NCBI GenBank assembly: GCA_905221605.1
Contig: CAJNDS010000313.1
Span: 478,478-542,477 of the forward strand
Length of the DNA stretch: 64,000 nucleotides
From: Symbiodinium natans
Taxonomy: Eukaryota; Sar; Dinophyceae; Suessiales; Symbiodiniaceae
Direction of reading: 5' to 3'
The position numbers and the translations under genes are program-made. Of the stretch, positions 53,833-63,236 are shown piece after piece. Within the stretch, counting starts at the first letter, position 1. Every line of letters starts with the position of its first letter. The notes beneath the pieces are model-generated. The model was not told the DNA's origin, did no database searches, and was given only the letters and a program-made list of their open reading frames with translations.

Positions 53833-54420
53833 TCAATCTTCTAATTAACGCCAGGGTCTGAAAAGGGTTGGGGAGAGTGGAAATTTGGGTTGAACGGGTT
53901 TTGTGTACGATGTGCTTGTTTCTACTGGGTGGAAGAGATTGTATAACCTGATTTGCAACTGCCCTAAGATCCATTCTAATCAGAAGGACACCCAATAGAA
54001 GCCCAGACTTTGGGCCCAGCACCCCTAAACCACCCTCCGTCCATAAACCGACCCTAAACCCTAAATCTCAGCCCGTTTGAGGGATTGGGTTTAGGTTAGG
54101 GTTTTGGGTTGTGGGTTGGAATTTAGGAGTTTTTGCCTTGAGGACTAGGGCTTATTGTCTACGGTTGAGCCCCAAGGTTTTGAGGTTAATGGGGGTTGTA
54201 CAGGGTTCACAGGAGCTTGTACTTGACAAGTTTGGGTCATTGTGTCGTCGATTCAGGTTTAGGGCTTTTCGGTTTCCTAAACCCTAAACCCGAAACCCGA
54301 AACCTTAAACCCTAAACCCTAATCCCTAAGCCCTAAGCCCTAAGCCCTAAGCCCTAAACCCTAAACCCTAAACCCACCACCCTAAGCCCTGGTCCTGAAG
54401 CTTGCAAGCACATCAGCCAG

Positions 54421-54447
54421 GAGGATGCCGAGCCGTCACTCGGCCAG
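54421..54447 (+). CDS. Candidate micro-exon (27 bp)
   Basis: After AGCCAG it reads EDAEPSLGQ and ends at GGCCAG|CTT. Nine codons in phase 0. Confidence 0.25.
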
Positions 54448-54660
54448 CTTGGCCCCGGCTGAAAGCCTCTTTTGGGGCCTTAACCTTAGACCCGAGACCC
54501 TAAACCCTTCCCCCTCAACCCTAAACCCAAAAACCTTAACCCCTAAACCATAAACCCCGAACCAACCCTAAACGCAAAAAATCACCTGCACGCTTTGCGG
54601 TTGGGGTCTAGAGTCTAGAGTCTACAGCCGACATGCAGTCTTTCAGGTTATTGGGCCAAG

Positions 54661-54699
54661 GTATCGGGGGTCCCGCCTGCGCAACCTCCATTACGTCAG
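54661..54699 (+). CDS. Candidate phase-0 exon (39 bp)
   Basis: Bounded by GGCCAAG|GTA and CGTCAG|GAT, it reads VSGVPPAQPPLRQ. Proline-rich, so weak evidence. Confidence 0.25.
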
Positions 54700-54894
54700 G
54701 ATCCCTTCGGTGGGTTTGGGGTGCAGGGTTTCCGGATCCCAAACCCTAAACCCTAAACCCTAAACCCTAAACCCTAAACCCCAGATGGCAGGGAGATCAC
54801 TGGCCCTCTGTGGACCTAAGAATAAGAAGAACCCGAGTGTAGAACAGCCTCATATCATGCTCCCCCCCTACACCCACCCGAAGCGGAAGCAGTG

Positions 54895-55030
54895 GGTATA
54901 TACATGTATATATATATATATATAGGTATGTGTATATAAATATATATATATATATATATGATGCTGGCTACCGGATCATATACATATTAATAGATCTATA
55001 TACATATATACATATATATACACACATTGT
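54895..55030. repeat. TA/CATA microsatellites
   Basis: (TA)n, ATACATATATACATATATAC and GTATACAG blocks. An open + frame ends just upstream (54784-54905, MAGRSLALCGPKNKKNPSVE). Confidence 0.9.
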
Positions 55031-55238
55031 TTGTGTGTATACAGATGTTTATTGCTGATTGTGATCACCATTTTCAATATGCGCGATTGTTCCCCCCTCA
55101 CACCTTCAACCCTCAACCTCAAACGCTAGACCCGAAACCCTAAACCCTAAAACCTGAACCCTAAACCCTAAACCCTGAACCCTGAACCCTGAACCCTGAA
55201 CCCCAAACCCTGCTACATAAGCATTTGCCCTGAGCCAG

Positions 55239-55314
55239 GCTCTTCCATCTGTTCACATCTCGGAGGCGGTGGCCGCAGGAGTCGCGAAGAGCCCACAATA
55301 TGGGAAACCCCAAG
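55239..55314 (+). CDS. Candidate exon
   Basis: After GAGCCAG it reads ALPSVHISEAVAAGVAKSPQ and then YGKP to CCAAG|GTT. Phase 0 at the acceptor. It lies downstream of QIDNQ, where VPS13_C strands are expected. Assignment to that region is inference. Confidence 0.4.
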
Positions 55315-55439
55315 GTTTAGGGTTTAGGGTTTAGGGTTTAGGGTTTAGGGTTTAGGGTTTAGGGTTTAGGGTTCAGGGTTTAGGGTTTAGGGTTTTTTGG
55401 GACAAAACTGGGGTTCAGGGTTTTTGTACAGCCCTATTG

Positions 55440-55735
55440 AAGTAGAGAATGACATGTTGTGTAGTTTTTGTTGCTTCTAACTTTCTCTTGGAGTTGCAAG
55501 GAGGTAGTCTTGTCATTGTTGTTGAAATTTTGCGCTCTCTTTAGTCGGGCCAGGGGCCCACTCCATAACATGCCGGGCTATTCAGGACCGTGTGACGGTT
55601 TGGGGGTGCCTGCTGAAATACCCTACAACTTTCGTGCGCCTTGAAGATCAATTGCTGCGCCTCTCCGTCCTTTTTAGATTATGAACTCACCCCTTTAAAA
55701 GTCTGTTCAAGTCCCGTCGGGGACCGCTTAAACTT
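55440..55735. other. Unique stretch without a recognised feature
   Basis: Moderate-AT sequence without telomere-like repeats or convincing frames. TTCAAGTCCCGTCGGGGACC at 55708 looks like a pol III B-box, but no tRNA fold is present. Confidence 0.5.
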
Positions 55736-56737
55736 CAACCCTAACCCTAAACCCTAAAGCCTAAACCCTAAACCCTTGTCGGCTTACGCTCTGCGACAAT
55801 CTTATCGACTAATTTTTCGTACCCAATCAGGCCATGCGCCAATCCAATCGGGGCCCCTCACCAACCAATCAACAGTACTTTAGGATCCTGTGTTCGACCC
55901 AAAAGTTTTTCTTTTGGGGTTCGTTTGGGGTTTAGGGTTTAGGGTTTAGGGGAAAAGCTGGCATGTCTGAAGCATATAACCATAAGCCCGAGACCCCCTC
56001 TAAGCCCCCAAATCGTTGAACGCTGAAAGCTTACGCTTGGGGTTCGAGCAACTCGTGTTTTGAGTTCAGTGGTTTGGGGTTCGGTGTTTGGGGTTCAATT
56101 TCAGGGTGTTGGGTTCAGGGTTAGGCTGCAGGGGTTAGGGTTTGGGGTTGAGGGTTCGCATGCTTCGGGTTTTGAGTTCAGCGGTTTGGGAACGTCACAT
56201 GCAAGGCTGTAAGTTGGTTTAGGGGTTTAGGGATTTAGGGGTTTAGGGGTTTAGGGGTTTAGGGTTTAGGGTTTAGGGTTTAGGGTTTAGGGTTTAGGGT
56301 TTACTGTCGCTTGATGGAGACCCATCGAATTTCTGTGAAGGGCCACCCTTTAGTTCTCAATTGTTTGCACGTTTCTTGTTGAACAGACGCCCCTGCAATT
56401 TGAGGAGGTTAGGGTTTAAGTTAGGTTTGAGGGTTTAGGGTTTAGGGTATAGGGTTTTGGTTTCTTTTCGCAATTTTGAGAACAACTGAGGAGCGAGCGC
56501 CTCAGTATGACGAGACATCCAGCCCTACATGCTTATAGTTTTGAGGCACCAAAGAGGGTACATGAACCCCAGATGCCATTTCGGCCGTTCCGTGTAGGTA
56601 GAGTTGCCGGTACCGTACACCTTAAACCACCAAACCCTAAACCCTAAACCCTAAACCCTAAACCCTAAACCCTAAACCCTAAACCCTAAACCCTAAACCC
56701 TAAACCCTACGACAGCAAGAGCAGCACTCAACCACAG

Positions 56738-56781
56738 GACCTGTCGTATGTGGACTTCGAGCGCTTCGAGCTCTTCGTCAG
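56738..56781 (+). CDS. Candidate exon
   Basis: After ACCACAG it reads DLSYVDFERFELFV to CGTCAG|GAG. An aromatic-rich segment of this type occurs in VPS13_C (y..f.vl.q), but the match is loose. The frame is open upstream as DSKSSTQPQ. Confidence 0.4.
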
Positions 56782-56850
56782 GAGCCGATGATGGGATTGC
56801 AGGGATTTAGGGTTTAGGGTTTAGGGTTTAGGGTTTAGGGTTTAGGGTTT

Positions 56851-56957
56851 ACTACCCAGTGGTACCCTTTTACCCTTTTTCTTTGGTCATGGGTTCCCTT
56901 CTAAACTAACCCACACAAAAGTAGGGTGCCCTTATTACAATATGGTTTCTGGTCTAA
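56851..56957 (+). mobile_element. Family B element, decayed
   Basis: ACTACCCAGTGGTACCCTTT, GGGTTCCCTTCTAAACTAAC and ATTACAATATGGTTTCTGG align with family B; the terminal repeats are eroded and the left end abuts a TTTAGGG array. Confidence 0.6.
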
Positions 56958-58757
56958 AAGGCTGCTTGGATGTACCATAGGTTGCTAAGGGGTTCGGACT
57001 GAGGCTTTAGGGTTGGGTCGTTTCATGAAAGGAGGTTTCTGTTACGCTGCTGTAGGGCAGAAGCATTCGAGTATGTAAGCAAGTGTTCGATCCAGGAAGC
57101 AATCCTGCTAGGCGAGGCCCACCCTCAGCGTGAGATATGCAAGGAATCCGTAATTCTACTTGCCTGCAGCTTAGCAATCAGTACTTCTTAGCTGGCTTAA
57201 AGTCTCGGTTTTCGGGTTAGGTTTGACAATCATAGGCACTACCGTTAAACAGGGGTCGGAAGAATTGCTAGTAGTATCCCTTCTGGTCCCAATATACTTA
57301 TACTATAATAACTCGTGTTCGTGCTGCGGTGGGGTTGGATGTATGCTACGCGGGTGAGCCCAGCAGACCAGGATTCTTGGTTAAACCCTAAACCCGAAAT
57401 CCTAAATGTTAAACATGAGCCTGAGGGTACGTCAAGACAATCCCAAACCCCGAAGCAACATCTGGGTGGTTCTCTAAACCAGGGTCTCGTTTTGGGCCTC
57501 CAAAGTAATATCCCCAAACCCGAAACCCTAAACCCTAACCCTTAGAATCAGAACCCCCAAAAAAGACCCAAAGTTGGACAACTACCCATATCTACGTACC
57601 GGCCTGTGCGCCTGAGCATCCCAGCCTTCGTGACGATTTAGGGTTTAGGGTTAAGGGTTTAGGGTTTAGGGTTTGAGGTTTGAGGTTTGAGGTTTGCCCG
57701 GACCCACCCCCCACCAACACAAAAACAAAAACACCTGTCAAGAGATGCTGATTACAAGGTACAGGTCCGCATGAAGGAGTCTTTTTGGGGGAGGTTCTTG
57801 TGGGGTGTACGGTTTGAGGTTTAGGCAAACCTCAAGTCCTAAACCCTAAACCCTAAACCCTAAACCCTAAACCCTCGAAGATTTCGGGTCGGACCGGCTT
57901 CTTCCAGGCCTCTCGACCTCAAGCTTGATGAAGGCGGGCAAGTCGAAAGGGAACCCTCTCAACCCTAAGCCCTAAACCCTAAACCCTAAACCCTAAACCC
58001 TAAACCCTAAACCCTAAACCGGTAGCCTGGAGGCCCGAGTTCTTACTAGCCCTGGTTGTTTTTTTTTTTGGGAATTCGGGCTTTTGGAGCCTGGATTTTC
58101 GGGGTGTTTGGGCTTCTGGGTTTAGGGTTTCGGGTTTCGGGTTTTAGGGTTTAGGGTTTGGGGTTTAGGGTTTAGGGTTTAGGGTTTGGGGTTGAGGGTT
58201 TAGGGTTTAGGGGTTAGGGTTTTGGGTTTAGGGTTTAGGGTTTAGGGTTTGGGGTTCTAAGGCTTCGGCTTGCTTGCGCAGTGCGTTATGGGTGTCAGCG
58301 TTAGGGGCCACGGGTTGTCACCAGAGAGGTCGCGTTGGGAGTTCAGCCAATTCCCCGGTGTTTCAAAAAGGCTTCCTAAAACCTAAATCCTAAAACCTAT
58401 ATCCAAAACTCTAAACCCTAAACCCTCAACCCTCAACCCTCAACCCTAAACCCTAAACCCTAAACCCTAAACCCTAAAGCCTAAACCCTAAACCCTAAAC
58501 CCTAAACCCTAAACCCTACACCCTAACCTTAAACCCTAAACTCCAAACCCTAAACCCTGGGTGAAGGGTTTAGGGTTTCGGCTGATGGCTGCGTTCCCCG
58601 GTTTGGCATCTACAAAACCATCTAAACCCCGCCCTACTTATAACCCTACTCATAAGTACCAATGAACCTCCATGTAAGCCTAAACCCTAAACCCTCAGCC
58701 CTAAACCCTAAACCCTACACCCCAAACCCTAAACCCTGAACCCTAAACCCTAAGCCC

Positions 58758-58831
58758 TATGCTCATGAGCTGCCTCCTGGAGCTTTCCGGCTCCTTTGCC
58801 CCAAAACGCGCCTGAAGCTCGAGACTGGCCT
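58758..58831 (+). CDS. Candidate exon
   Basis: Reads YAHELPPGAFRLLCPKTRLK and then LETGL. Edges uncertain. Confidence 0.3.
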
Positions 58832-59120
58832 AGGGTTTAGGGTTTAGGGTTTGGGGTTTAGGGTTTAGGTTTAGGAGTATTTGTTCAGCGGGCTTTAAGG
58901 GCCATCCAAGGCAAGCGCCCATGCGCAATGAACCCAAAACCCTACTTGCAGGTTCGGGGGTACATTCGAAGTAGAGCTACAAGTAGGGTAGCCTTTGGTT
59001 ACAACCTTGTTTAGGCTCCCTAAACCCTAAACCCTAAACCCTAAACCCTAAACCCTAAACCCTAAACCCTAAACCCTAAACCCTAAACCCCAAGTACCTA
59101 TATAGGAGCCCCAGAACACC

Positions 59121-59209
59121 AGAGTCCCGGGGCTCCCGACAGGCTTTATCCTGGACATGCTGGCGCTGGCGCCCAGCATACGAGACAGCGCGCATCACAG
59201 CACTGGCGT
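59121..59209 (+). CDS. Candidate exon
   Basis: Reads RVPGLPTGFILDMLALAPSI and then RDSAHHSTG before a TTTAGGG array. CCGACAG|GC is a possible acceptor. Confidence 0.35.
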
Positions 59210-59434
59210 TTAGGGTTTAGGGTTTAGGGTTTAGGGTTTAGGGTTTAGGGTCACTGGATTTAAGGCTGAGGGTTCGCTTTTCGGGAGAAGGGAACATTTG
59301 TGCGGGTTGTTTTGGGATGATCGGGGTAGTATGTTGGGGTCCAGTTGTCTTGATGTTAGGCGATGCTAGGGTTTGTGGATTTGGCGCCTAAACCCTAAAC
59401 CCTAAACCCTAAACCCTAAACCCTAAACTTCAGA

Positions 59435-59521
59435 GGGGCCTTCCATAATGGAGGCATGACCATCGGGCTCAGCGACTTTTTCTGGGCCGCCTTTACAGCT
59501 TGGCTTGGGGTTTTGGGCACG
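59435..59521 (+). CDS. Candidate exon
   Basis: A 29-codon frame reads GAFHNGGMTIGLSDFFWAAF and then TAWLGVLGT, hydrophobic and possibly membrane-associated. After CTTCAG|AG the phase is unclear. Confidence 0.35.
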
Positions 59522-59699
59522 TAGATGGAGGGCTCCGGAGGTGCAGAGGCTGCCGGAGGGTTTAGGGTTTAGGGTTTAGGGTTTAGGGTTTAGGGTTTAG
59601 GGTTTAGGGTTTAGGGTTTAAAGTTGGAGGTTCCCTTCTCTGGGATTGGTCACCGAGTTGTTTTGTGTCGGGGGGACAGAGAGCGCCGCTACTGGGGTG

Positions 59700-59832
59700 G
59701 CAGGGGGGGGTGGGGGGGGGGGTTTGTCATTGCAGAGTATGAGGGGGGGGGGAGGAGGAGGGGGGGGGGGGGGAGCTATCCTCAAGATTTTAGGGTTTAG
59801 GGTTTAGGTGTCCGGGGGGGGGGGGGGGGGCC
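59700..59832. repeat. G-rich tracts
   Basis: Three G-run clusters with GGAGGAGG, divided by a short TTTAGGG array. No coding evidence. Confidence 0.85.
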
Positions 59833-59844
59833 TTGCCCCATAAA

Positions 59845-59966
59845 ACCCTAAACCCTAAACCCTAAACCCTAAACCCTAAACCCTAAACCCTAAACCCTAA
59901 ACCCTAAACCCTAAACCCTAAACCCTAAACCCTAAACCCTAAACCCTAAACCCTAAACCCTAAACA
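59845..59966 (-). repeat. Telomere-like array
   Basis: About 17 uninterrupted CCCTAAA units. Confidence 0.97.
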
Positions 59967-60265
59967 AATAACCTCAAACCCATTCGAGGCTTGGGCGCCG
60001 CAACCAGCACAGCGGAGTCGAATGACGCGTCCGTGGAAAAGGCGCTTGGGGTTCACTTAGGGCTTACGAGGCTTAACCCTAAACCCTGAACCCTGAACCC
60101 TAAACCCTAAACCCTATACCCTATACCCTAAACCCGAAACCCTAAACCCGAAACCCGAAACCCGAATCCCGAAACCCTGCCTTAAGAACCTAAAACCTTC
60201 TTTTTTGTAGGTTCTTCGTATAAACCCCCTTAGAGAATTCTTGGGGAACCTACAAACAAGTAAGT

Positions 60266-60475
60266 TTGAGGTTCTTAAGGTATGGCCGAACCCGAGAGTT
60301 CTCTTGCGGGGCACAGGGTTTTGGTTTCACAGCAGCCCTAAGGCTGTTGCAGTGTGTAGCTCGTGTCAAGATCGTCGCCCCTTCTTGTTCGAGAGCTCTG
60401 GCATCTGAAACCACGCAACACGATGCCAGTGCTGCGCAGGACTTCATAGGCATCGTCGCAGGTCGATGTCCATGA
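60266..60475 (+). CDS. Open frame of 69 codons, doubtful
   Basis: MRFLRYGRTREFSCGAQGFG, FTAALRLLQCVARVKIVAPS, CSRALASETTQHDASAAQ. The minus strand is equally open, so strand is unresolved. No domain. Confidence 0.3.
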   Translation: MRFLRYGRTREFSCGAQGFGFTAALRLLQCVARVKIVAPSCSRALASETTQHDASAAQDFIGIVAGRCP

Positions 60476-60998
60476 GCTACCCTCCCACAGCAACTGCACT
60501 AGCTACATGCAAGTCAAGCTACAGAAGTTTTCGTAAACCCAGATCCCTAAGCCCTCATAAACCCTAAGCCCTAAACCCTAAACCTTAAACCCAGATCCCT
60601 AAGCCCAAAACCGAGATGTATGTGTCGGCGTTCGACACCTGAAAACGGCTTAGGATCGACCCCTATCCGCAAATCAGATGCCAAGCAGTACCTTCTTCCC
60701 CTGCTAATATACTCGGGCTTGGGTTTTGCTGGGTGCAGGGTTTGGAGTTTGGTACCCCTGTCTACAGAACAGGGCACTTTTTGTTAAAAGTGACAGGGCA
60801 ACGTAGGTACACATGCCTTGGGGAAGCGGACCCTGAACCCTGAAACGTAAAAAAGCCGGCAAAGCCGTACTCCCGAACAGCCTTGAAGTCTGAACACCCG
60901 CACCCCAAATGGGTCTAGGGTTTATAGGGTTTTTCAGCGTGTACAGGGCTTATAGCGTTTACAGGGTTTAGGGTTTCTCTCCTAAACCCTGAACCTTC

Positions 60999-61100
60999 AA
61001 CCCTAAACCCTAAACCCTAAACCCTAAACCCTAAACCCTAAACCCTAAACCCTAAACCCTAAACCCTAAACCCTAAACCCTAAACCCTAAACCCTAAACC
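60999..61100 (-). repeat. Telomere-like array
   Basis: About 14 CCCTAAA units; a second array of 12 units lies at 61250-61335 with the 61131 exon island between them. Confidence 0.97.
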
Positions 61101-61130
61101 ACCTTACACTTCCGGCTCTTTTTGCCGCAG

Positions 61131-61172
61131 GAAGGGGTAAAGCTGCACTTCCGTCACATGCTGATAGACAAG
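61131..61172 (+). CDS. Candidate phase-0 exon (42 bp or longer)
   Basis: After TTGCCGCAG, a classic acceptor with a pyrimidine tract, it reads EGVKLHFRHMLIDK to GACAAG|GCT, 14 codons. The frame continues AAREQSGTAQRTQY to a TGA. A late exon of the same gene is plausible. Confidence 0.45.
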
Positions 61173-61354
61173 GCTGCGAGGGAGCAGAGCGGGACCGCCC
61201 AGAGAACCCAATACTGATAGGGTTTAGGGCTTGGGGTTTAAGATTCCCTAAACCCTAAACCCTAAACCCTAAACCCTAAACCCTAAACCCTAAACCCTAA
61301 ACCCTAAACCCTAAACCCTAAACCCTAAACCCTATTGGGGTTTGAGGTCGTAGG

Positions 61355-61432
61355 GTCCCTTTCAATGTGGAGAACTGCTGCGATCGCAATTGGGTCCCGA
61401 ATAAGATTTCGAACGTGCTCTTGCCTGACTGG
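61355..61432 (+). CDS. Candidate exon with GT donor
   Basis: Reads VPFNVENCCDRNWVPNKISN and then VLLPDW, followed by GTGACC. VENCCDRNW is unusually rich in Cys and aromatic residues. No family recognised. Confidence 0.4.
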
Positions 61433-61645
61433 TGACCGATGGCGTGATACGGGGTTTAAGGTTTAGGGTTTAGGGTTTAGGGTTTAGGGTTTAGGGGCTT
61501 CTGGGCTTCCGGGTTCGGTGGTGTTCGGTTTATAGGGCCTATTAGAGCTTATGACACGGATTTATGGTTTGGTAGAGAACGCAGGGTTTAGGGTTTAGGG
61601 TTTAGGGTTTAGGGTTTAGGGTTTAGGGTTTAGGGTCACAATATC

Positions 61646-61864
61646 TTGAGAGTAGTTTATAAGGAAGTGTGGAAATGTGTACACCCAAAGCCCACCCCAG
61701 AAAAAAAAATCAAACGAAGCCCTAAGCCCTTGCAACACCTTTGTAAACTAGAGGCCCAGCAGCCAAGTAAGTATAAGTTAGAACTTTGCGGATTTTCGGG
61801 ATCGCATGACGACTTTATCTTCACCTTCACCTCCCCTCAAGAAGATGGAAACCCTAAAACCTGA
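61646..61864 (+). CDS. Candidate exon within a 72-codon frame
   Basis: The right half reads SKYKLELCGFSGSHDDFIFT and then FTSPQEDG, an alternating beta pattern; the left half (TPEKKIKRSPKPLQHLCK) is basic. CTAGAG|GCC is a possible acceptor. It is the last protein-like island before the AT-rich end. Confidence 0.4.
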   Translation: MRVVYKEVWKCVHPKPTPEKKIKRSPKPLQHLCKLEAQQPSKYKLELCGFSGSHDDFIFTFTSPQEDGNPKT

Positions 61865-62235
61865 ACCCTAAGGCAGACGAGGCTAAGGCCCCCCTAATTA
61901 AACCCCAAGCCCCAAGCCCTACTTAAAGCTCTCTCGAACGAATGTTCAGGGCTTGCGGCGCCCGACGGGCTGGGTCGGCTCGGTCAGAAATTCCCCTAAA
62001 CTCTTAGGGCCCTAGCACCCTCGGAGCCTAGGACCCGAGGACCCTAGTACCCCGGGTCCCTGGGACCCTAAACCCTAAACCCTAAACCCTAAACCCTAAA
62101 CCCTAAACCCTAAACCCTAAACCCTAAACCCTAAACCCGAGAGGTCTGCATTTGCACCTCCTTCGCCTCTGCTCGGAGCCAGTGGCCAGGGAGGCCACCA
62201 GGAGACGCCGCGCGGCTAAGGAAGGGCTTGAGGTT

Positions 62236-62295
62236 TAGGGTTTAGGGTTTAGGGTTTAGGGTTTAGGGTTTAGGGTTTAGGGTTTAGGGTTTAGG
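62236..62295 (+). repeat. Last telomere-like array
   Basis: Nine TTTAGGG units. Beyond 62340 no telomere-like repeats occur, a sharp compositional boundary. Confidence 0.95.
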
Positions 62296-62489
62296 GCCTC
62301 GGGTTTAGGGCTTAGGGCTTAAATTTAGAGTCCGGGGGACTGTGGGAGTGCACTTTTTTTTGTGTTTTTTTGTTTCATGAGGTTTGCCATGTTACACAAC
62401 TCACTAATATAAATAAAACGCCCAACCCTAATAAATTCTATAAGTCTACTTATCAAGTAGTGAATGTATAGAACCTAATAGGCTGAGAT

Positions 62490-62780
62490 TACCATGATTC
62501 CAAATCTTGCTATTAGTTGGTGAATATAGATTCCAAGTCTTGCTTATTGGGGGTGAATGCGTTATGAGGGTGGCTATTATGATTTCAAGTCTTGTATATC
62601 GGGATGGTGAATATAGATATCAAGTCTTGCTTATTGAGGGATGAGTGTAAGTTCCAAGTCTTGTTTATCAGGAAGTGAACGAGTTATTAGGGGAATAGTT
62701 ACTTTTTATTAGTCTTGCTGATTGGTATGGGGTGAATGCAGCTCTTCAGTATTGCTTTTTCGAGGGGGGTTGAATACGTG
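62490..62780 (+). repeat. Degenerate tandem repeat CAAGTCTTGCTTATT
   Basis: About seven units spaced 33-60 bases. Each has a version of TCCAAGTCTTGCTTATTG followed by GGGGGTGAATG, at about 62497, 62530, 62584, 62617, 62653, 62712 and 62746. Confidence 0.75.
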
Positions 62781-62984
62781 ACTGGTGGACGAATACCTGG
62801 GTTGCATCAATATGGCTTTTGTGATTCAAAGACTTCACAAAGAAACACGTTGCATCGGAACACCGTGTTTTGTTCACAAAAAAAACAGACTTTTAAAACA
62901 GAGTTCACACCTGCAACTCTATAAAACAACGGTTTATCTGAGATGCATATACAAGCTATGGGAATGACCAATGAATGATTCCTG

Positions 62985-63236
62985 TAACTCAAAAAGCATG
63001 TAAATTTACGAAGGTCGGCAAAAATACATGTAGGTGAACCTATGTCTATAGATGAAATGGCAAGAAAACTCACAAACACCATGCCTATAATAAAGAGTCA
63101 ACGATATTATTTAACGCCTCTAACAACACGAAACATCATTCTGGCAGCAATTTTACTGCATAGATTTCTCACAAAACCTCTAGCCAAAAATGAAGCTATA
63201 GAAGCTAGGCTAGAATGGACTGGACTTGTTTTATAA
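62985..63236 (+). CDS. Possible AT-rich ORF
   Basis: Open from a TAA near 62985. The ATG at 63042 gives 64 codons: MSIDEMARKLTNTMPIIKSQ, RYYLTPLTTRNIILAAILLH, RFLTKPLAKNEAIEARLE. In-frame upstream residues are KKHVNLRRSAKIHVGEP. The composition is plausible for a small basic protein, but minus-strand frames overlap it. No family recognised. Confidence 0.35.

Larger units (their letters stand above)
305..62337. repeat. Interspersed telomere-like repeat landscape
   Basis: Short arrays of CCCTAAA or its complement TTTAGGG, usually 3 to 20 units, recur every few hundred bases in both orientations. Degenerate variants are common (CCCCAAA, CCCGAAA, CCCTGAA, TTTAGGGG). Between arrays lie GC-rich islands and small inverted-repeat elements. 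Plant-type telomere repeats are known at dinoflagellate chromosome ends. Here they are internal, because orientation flips repeatedly and unique DNA continues on both sides. Most non-coding stretches longer than 300 bases that are not listed separately hold only this material. Confidence 0.95.

Noticed and set aside
55640-55735. tRNA gene suggested by GTTCAAGTC B-box
   Set aside because: No A-box at the right distance, and neither the T-arm nor the acceptor stem pairs.
305-62337. Window as a true chromosome end
   Set aside because: Arrays are short, flip orientation dozens of times and are separated by unique and coding-like DNA; no terminal array is seen at either edge.
305-62337. CRISPR array
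   Set aside because: The regular alternation of repeats and unique islands superficially resembles one, but repeats are 7-mers in variable number and both orientations, islands vary from tens of bases to more than 1 kb, and no cas genes exist.
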